Assembly (NCBI GenBank): GCA_018672475.1
Contig: JABHFS010000091.1
Location: forward strand, 1 to 45,601
Length of the DNA: 45,601 nucleotides
Direction of reading: 5' to 3'
From: Gemmatimonadota bacterium
Lineage (GTDB): Bacteria > Latescibacterota > UBA2968 > UBA8231
Shown here: in pieces, positions 41,046-45,601 of the stretch
Position numbering within the stretch: the stretch's first letter is position 1
How the letters are laid out: each line of letters opens with the position of its first letter
The notes under the pieces: generated by a model
Told to the model about the DNA's origin: nothing
The model's input: the letters and a program-made list of their open reading frames with translations, nothing else
The model's database searches: none
Translations under genes and position numbers: made by a program

Positions 41046-41660
41046 TTGAATCGCTTCACCAAAGACACGTTCCGCCTTTTAGCCCTCTGCCTCGGCGCGC
41101 TGTGCCTGCACGGCTGTCTCGAACTAATCCGCAGACCTGCGGAAGACGGCCCCATCCCCTACACGCCAGCGGCCGCCACAATCGACACCAGTCGCACAAG
41201 ACCTCCATCCAGTGTGGCCGTCGCCAAAGAAAGACCGAACATCGCCGCCTTGCCGCCAATAGCCGTCATCAACCGCCCCGAACGATCGCGCAAACAGTGG
41301 CAGAGCATCGAAAAGATCAACGAATACGCCATGTGGTGCATCGAAAACGAGATGTGGAACGAGGCTAGGGCACATCTGGAGCGCGCTATAACTCAAGACA
41401 GTCTGTCGGCCAGTCTGCACAACAACCTAGGTATCGTCTACGAGCGCCTCGGCATGGTCGATAAAGCCACTGATTTCTATAGCCGTGCCCAAGGCCTTAA
41501 TCCCAGCAAAAAAGCATACGCGGCCAATTTGAGTTATCTGCAACAGCGTCAACAAGCCGCCCACGACTCGACCGGCGAATTCAATATCTTCAAGTTGGAA
41601 CACGACCACCGGCCCGGCGCCCGGCGGACCGGCGAACGACCACCCTACACGGGAGAGTAA
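41046..41660 (+). CDS. TPR lipoprotein
   Basis: A 204-residue protein starting at TTG 41046-41048, with GGAAAG about a dozen bases before. Lipoprotein signal FRLLALCLGALCLHGC (Cys near residue 24). After a Pro/Thr-rich linker comes a TPR region: NEARAHLERAITQDSLSASL, then NNLGIVYERLGMVDKATDFY. It may act as a scaffold at the outer membrane. The gene for the protease/propeller/barrel protein follows after two bases, so they form one operon with the lipoprotein at 44878. Confidence 0.8.
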   Translation: MNRFTKDTFRLLALCLGALCLHGCLELIRRPAEDGPIPYTPAAATIDTSRTRPPSSVAVAKERPNIAALPPIAVINRPERSRKQWQSIEKINEYAMWCIENEMWNEARAHLERAITQDSLSASLHNNLGIVYERLGMVDKATDFYSRAQGLNPSKKAYAANLSYLQQRQQAAHDSTGEFNIFKLEHDHRPGARRTGERPPYTGE

Positions 41661-41662
41661 AC

Positions 41663-44600
41663 GTGCAGGCCAAAACGAGATTGTACAACGCGTCCCTTTG
41701 GAGCCTCGCCTGCGCTTTACTGCTCGTACTATGCGCCGGGGACCTTGGCGCCCAGGACATCCTGACCCAACAGTTGCAGCAGGGATTCGGCAAGAACAAG
41801 GTCCGTTACCGCGACTTCAAGTGGGAAGTCCTCGAAAGCGAGCATCTAGAGCTGCACTTCGAGCCGGAGTTCCAGGACCTCGCGGTACAAGCCGTCGAAT
41901 ATCTCGAAGAGGCCTACGGCCATATCAGTGGAATTCTGCACCACGAGCTGTCGAACCGGCCGCCGATCGTCATCTACCAGTCCCACTACCAGTTCCAGCA
42001 GACCAATATCTTCCCCGATTTCCTGCCACCTGGCGTCGCCGGTTTCGCCGAACCACTGCGCTTTCGCATGGTCATCCCCTTTAACGGCGACCTCGACGAG
42101 TTCCGCAACGTGCTGGTGCACGAGCTAACCCACATCTTCCAATACGATATCGTGCACAAAGGCCCCATCAAACGCATCTCGAGCCCTATCGCGCAACCGC
42201 CGACCTGGATCATGGAGGGCATGGCCGAGTACACCACCCCAGGCCGAAATACCATCGATGAAATGGTCCTGCGCGACGCGATACTCACCGACCGGCTCAT
42301 ACCCCTTGAAACCATGAACGCGGCTTGGGGCCAGGGCAATGTCTTCCTCGGCTACAAGCAGAGCCACTCGCTGATGGAATATATCGCAGACAATTACGGC
42401 CCGGAAAAGATCAGCCGTATCCTGCGCCTCTGGGACACCCAGAACGACACCGACAAGCTGCTCGACCGCCTGATCGGCATGGACATGAAAACTCTCGACG
42501 ATCGCTGGTCCGCCCATATGCGTAAATCGTATTGGCCGCTTTTGCAGACACGCGACTACAGCAGCGAATTCGCCGAGGAAATCGGCGACGACGACGAGGT
42601 CTTCCAAAGCTTTTCCAGCGCGCGTTGGTCGCTCAGCGGTGATATGCTTGCCGTGCTCTCCTCCGACGGCATCGAACAGCACGTCGACATTATCCGCCTA
42701 GACGACGCCTCACTCGTCGAGCGCGTCACCCGCAGCATGCGCGCCGCCGAATTTGACCATTTGAGTATCGGCAGCGGCACCGTCGCCTGGGCACCCGACG
42801 GCCATACGATCGCCTTCGTCGCCAAGGAAGGCCCCCGTGACCAGATCCTACTGTGGAGCCTTTACGACAAGGAGCTCGGCCAGACACTGGCCATGCCCGA
42901 CCTCGAACTCATCGAGAGCCTGGCCTGGGCACCCGAGAGCCGCGAACTCGCCTTTATCGGCACCGGCTCCGGCCAATCCGATCTCTACACCATCAACGTC
43001 GACACCGGCGAGCGGCGCCAAATCACGGGCACGCCGCAGCGCGAAGACCACCCCAATTGGTCGCCCGACGGCCAGCATATCGCCTTCAGCTCCAAATACC
43101 ACAACCAATTCGACATCAAGATCTACGATATGGCCGAGGGCACATCGCGCACCGTCGTATCGAACCCGACCGACGATCTATGGCCGCAATGGTTACCTGA
43201 AGGCAACAAACTGCTCTTCGTCTCCACCCGTGACAAGATCAATGACCTCTTCGTTTACCACCTCGACGAAGAGCGCGAATACCGCCTGACTCGCAGTCTC
43301 AGCGGCATTATGAACCCCGCCCTCTCACCCGACGGCCGACAGATCGTCTTCAGTACCTACTTCAAGGGGCGCGGACACCTCTACCTAATGGATATGCCCG
43401 AATGGCCCGGGGTCAAACGCAAAAACGCCGAGCTATTAGCCCGCATCGAATCAGCACAAAAACCGCCGCTGGCGCTTGATGGCATGCAAGTCCCCGATGA
43501 CGTGGCCCTCGCTTTCGCCCCTAACCCTGAACCGACGCCCGCGATCCAAGACAACGCGACGCTCGCCGATCAGAGCAAACCCTCCGCCTTGGAAAAAGTC
43601 ATCGCCCTGAAAGACCAGGCCCTGCCCGACGACGCGATACTCTTGGCCGGGGTGAAGGGGCCCTTACCGGAGAGCGAACTGCAAGGCCCCGAAGCCACCG
43701 CCTCCGTGCAACTAGACGCACAAGAGCCTATCGCGGCCAACACCGCCGACGACGACGAATTGAGCCTGCTCCGCCGCCGATACACGCCCAAACTCGAATT
43801 CGACGGTATCTCGGTGCAAATGGGGTATTTCGATGGTTTCTTCTCGTCCGTCGCGCAATTGAGCATGAGCGACCTATTGGGCAACCATTCGCTGGCCTTG
43901 GCCACCGACTACGTCGCCTCGCAGGAGATCAGCAACGATTTCAACTTCGCCGGCAGCTATGAGTACTACGGCAAGCGCCCCACCTATCGCATATCCGTAT
44001 TCAACTGGAACCAGTATTTCAGCAACAACCGCACCTTTATTTCTCAGGGCCGTTTCACCGGCGGCATCAGTCGCATGCAACAGCGCGGCGCCCTCGCTAA
44101 CGCCAGCTACCCGCTCGACCTCTACCGCCGGCTCGAAATGAGCTACACCTATGTCGGCGAGCAGGAAGAGCAGATATACCCCATCGGCGAACTCGGTCCA
44201 ACCACCAGCACACACCTGTTCAAATCCGCCTATGTGCACGACTCGATCACCTACGGTCTGTTGGGTGCCACCGCCGGCAAACGCTATTTCCTCTCGGTCG
44301 GCCGCACCCTAGACGTCAGTTCGTCGACGCGTTCCTTCTCGCATCTGGAGCTCGACTACCGGCAGTATCTGCGGCTCGGGCGCTGGTCTGTGTTGGGCCT
44401 AAGAGCCTATGGCGTGGGGTCTTTGGGCAACGACGCGCTTGAATACAATCTCGGCGGTCCGACCTGGTTTTTGCCCTTCTACACCGGCTTCAACCTCAAC
44501 ACCGGTCCATTGCGCGGTTATCAATTCTCCGAATTCGCCGGCAGTAGGGTCCTCTTGGCCAACGCCGAGTTACGCGTTCCCTTCGTGCGCGGCATCCTCT

Positions 44601-44881
44601 TCGGTTGGCCCGCAACCTTTCTCATCCCGGCCATAGACGGCAGCCTATTCGTCGACGTCGGCACCGCCTGGAACGAGGACGACAAGCTCGACTTATGGCC
44701 CTTCTATGACCCGCACTCCAACCCCGAGCTGCCCGGCCAACCGCAGGTGCGCGCCAGCGTCGGTTTCGGTTTACTGGTCTATTTCCTGCTGCCGATGAAC
44801 CTCGAATTCGCTAAACAGACCGATCTGCAAGGAAACTACTCCGACTACAAGTTCCACTTCAGCTTCGGACAAAGCTTTTGA
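41663..44881 (+). CDS. Secreted zincin + TolB-like propeller + Omp85-type barrel fusion
   Basis: A protein of 1072 residues starting at GTG with GGAGAG upstream. Signal peptide about 1-31 (SLACALLLVLCAGDLGAQ). Residues ~55-300 are a gluzincin-like domain: LVHELTHIFQYD (His-Glu-x-x-His at about 153-157) and WIMEGMAEYTTPG for the third ligand. Residues ~310-590 hold TolB/PD40 propeller blades (for example NWSPDGQHIAFSS, WAPESRELAFIG). A disordered Pro/Glu/Asp-rich stretch (~590-700) follows. Residues ~700-1072 form an Omp85-like barrel with GPLRGYQFSEFAG and a terminal Phe. It should be embedded in the outer membrane with the protease-propeller part on one side. The neighbouring lipoproteins are likely partners. 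Confidence 0.88.
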   Translation: MQAKTRLYNASLWSLACALLLVLCAGDLGAQDILTQQLQQGFGKNKVRYRDFKWEVLESEHLELHFEPEFQDLAVQAVEYLEEAYGHISGILHHELSNRPPIVIYQSHYQFQQTNIFPDFLPPGVAGFAEPLRFRMVIPFNGDLDEFRNVLVHELTHIFQYDIVHKGPIKRISSPIAQPPTWIMEGMAEYTTPGRNTIDEMVLRDAILTDRLIPLETMNAAWGQGNVFLGYKQSHSLMEYIADNYGPEKISRILRLWDTQNDTDKLLDRLIGMDMKTLDDRWSAHMRKSYWPLLQTRDYSSEFAEEIGDDDEVFQSFSSARWSLSGDMLAVLSSDGIEQHVDIIRLDDASLVERVTRSMRAAEFDHLSIGSGTVAWAPDGHTIAFVAKEGPRDQILLWSLYDKELGQTLAMPDLELIESLAWAPESRELAFIGTGSGQSDLYTINVDTGERRQITGTPQREDHPNWSPDGQHIAFSSKYHNQFDIKIYDMAEGTSRTVVSNPTDDLWPQWLPEGNKLLFVSTRDKINDLFVYHLDEEREYRLTRSLSGIMNPALSPDGRQIVFSTYFKGRGHLYLMDMPEWPGVKRKNAELLARIESAQKPPLALDGMQVPDDVALAFAPNPEPTPAIQDNATLADQSKPSALEKVIALKDQALPDDAILLAGVKGPLPESELQGPEATASVQLDAQEPIAANTADDDELSLLRRRYTPKLEFDGISVQMGYFDGFFSSVAQLSMSDLLGNHSLALATDYVASQEISNDFNFAGSYEYYGKRPTYRISVFNWNQYFSNNRTFISQGRFTGGISRMQQRGALANASYPLDLYRRLEMSYTYVGEQEEQIYPIGELGPTTSTHLFKSAYVHDSITYGLLGATAGKRYFLSVGRTLDVSSSTRSFSHLELDYRQYLRLGRWSVLGLRAYGVGSLGNDALEYNLGGPTWFLPFYTGFNLNTGPLRGYQFSEFAGSRVLLANAELRVPFVRGILFGWPATFLIPAIDGSLFVDVGTAWNEDDKLDLWPFYDPHSNPELPGQPQVRASVGFGLLVYFLLPMNLEFAKQTDLQGNYSDYKFHFSFGQSF

Positions 44882-45576
44882 TTCGCGTCGCTTTCATTGC
44901 ATTGCTTATAGGTCTATCCGGGTGCGGTGGCCGCGGGGGGTCCTTTGAAAAGGTCAAATTCCGCGCGCCCTCGCAGGCCGACCCCGCCTTGAGCCCCTTT
45001 CTCAAGGAAGTCGACCACATCGGCGTGATCTGCGTGACCGATATCGAGCCCTTCAGGGAACTGGATATCGAGAAAGTCATGGCGCGGCTGTCCAATGCCA
45101 TAGCCCGGGGCCTGAGCAATATGCCCGAGACCACGATCGTACCGCAAGACGAGATCACCTGGCAACTCAAGGACATCCACTTCGACTCGACGAGCGTCTA
45201 CGAGGACACCGTGCGGGCCGCGCTAAAAGAAAAGCTCAAACTCGACGCGCTGGTCTTCGTCGAACTAAAGCACTTACAAGCGCGAATGATGCCAATGTCC
45301 CCCAACCCCTACGGCGGCATGTCCGCAAACGCCGGCATGGACCTGACCATCGACCTCAAAGTCAGTCTGCTCAACCTCAATACCAACCAGATCTGGCAGC
45401 AGGGCGGCCAACAGCGCAACTACCAACCGGTGCAACTGCAACTTTTGGGCGGGGGCAATAACCAGAGCGAACGCCAACTATTGCTGGCCCTAGCCCGTCC
45501 GCTACAGCGCTTCCTCTTCCGTATCTCCCCGCCGCCAAGGCCACAGACCCGGCATTTCGAACTCAGCGGTGACTGA
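44878..45576 (+). CDS. Lipoprotein of unknown function
   Basis: A 232-residue protein. It starts at TTG 44878-44880, overlapping the stop of the barrel fusion (TTGA), so translation is coupled. Signal IALLIGLSGC (Cys at about residue 16). The middle has a mixed alpha/beta domain (VDHIGVICVTDIEPF, DIEKVMARLSNAIARGLS, LKLDALVFVELKHL) reminiscent of the small periplasmic lipoprotein domains used in outer-membrane assembly or secretion, such as CsgG/LptE-like folds; this is a guess. The tail is Gln- and Pro-rich. Third gene of the operon at the window end. Confidence 0.75.
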   Translation: MIRVAFIALLIGLSGCGGRGGSFEKVKFRAPSQADPALSPFLKEVDHIGVICVTDIEPFRELDIEKVMARLSNAIARGLSNMPETTIVPQDEITWQLKDIHFDSTSVYEDTVRAALKEKLKLDALVFVELKHLQARMMPMSPNPYGGMSANAGMDLTIDLKVSLLNLNTNQIWQQGGQQRNYQPVQLQLLGGGNNQSERQLLLALARPLQRFLFRISPPPRPQTRHFELSGD

Positions 45577-45601
45577 CACAGACCGGACAAGACACAAAAA
45601 A

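Noticed and set aside
1..45601. CRISPR array, insertion sequence or prophage
   Set aside because: No regularly spaced repeats, no transposase or integrase, and no phage structural gene were seen.

Overview
The window reads as a chromosomal segment of a Gram-negative (diderm), moderately GC-rich, respiring heterotroph. Outer-membrane barrels with an Omp85 fold, an OmpA-type peptidoglycan anchor, many lipobox lipoproteins, NagZ and an O-antigen ligase-like protein point to a diderm. Heme A synthase and a succinate dehydrogenase operon point to aerobic respiration. The mixture of PhyH-type dioxygenases, formamidase, creatininase, Gfo/Idh/MocA and sugar-acid dehydratases, together with a bacterial microcompartment (BMC) shell gene, resembles FCB-group environmental lineages such as Candidatus Latescibacterota. 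That placement is an inference from gene content; there is no rRNA or tRNA here to test it.

Layout. 0-3.6 kb: end of an unknown gene, an SGNH hydrolase, a small unknown protein plus PhyH dioxygenase pair, and a decayed transporter. 3.9-8.9 kb: Omp85-type barrel, a primary-like sigma factor, an ArfB-type ribosome rescue factor, and an oxidoreductase plus creatininase pair. 9.2-13 kb: O-antigen ligase-like protein; then rpsR (bS18), apparently without a standard start codon, followed 19 nt later by a BMC shell protein with an extra C-terminal domain and a coiled-coil protein; then a large unknown protein. 13.1-17 kb: GHMP kinase, PhyH dioxygenase plus formamidase, a nested-palindrome element, and a short-chain dehydrogenase. 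17-24 kb: VCBS-like lipoprotein coupled to a frameshifted YkvA gene, a putative deacetylase-fold protein, heme A synthase, and a tight four-gene operon (PurO-like protein, small membrane protein, NagZ, SGNH esterase). 24-26.5 kb: relics (internally deleted cyclase, ECF sigma fragment), a small conserved protein, rpsU (bS21) with a collagen-like tail, and a VOC protein. 26.6-33 kb: OmpA protein, ADP-ribosylglycohydrolase, and sdhCAB plus a TPR-like gene. 33-38 kb: an AT-richer island with a Gcw_chp-type porin-like protein; an operon of IlvD/Edd dehydratase, mandelate racemase-family dehydratase and minimal zincin. 38-45.6 kb: 3-hydroxyacyl-CoA dehydrogenase, NlpC/P60 lipoprotein and membrane glycosyltransferase; then TPR lipoprotein, a 1072-residue protease/propeller/barrel fusion, and a lipoprotein.

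The most unusual points are: (i) the BMC shell protein with a Rho-N/SAP-like tail encoded next to a ribosomal protein gene; (ii) the apparent AUC start of rpsR; (iii) the secreted zincin-propeller-Omp85 fusion in an outer-membrane operon; (iv) the nested palindromic element at 16.1 kb and a structured region at 37.9 kb; and (v) several relic genes. No CRISPR array, intact insertion sequence, prophage, tRNA or rRNA gene was seen.
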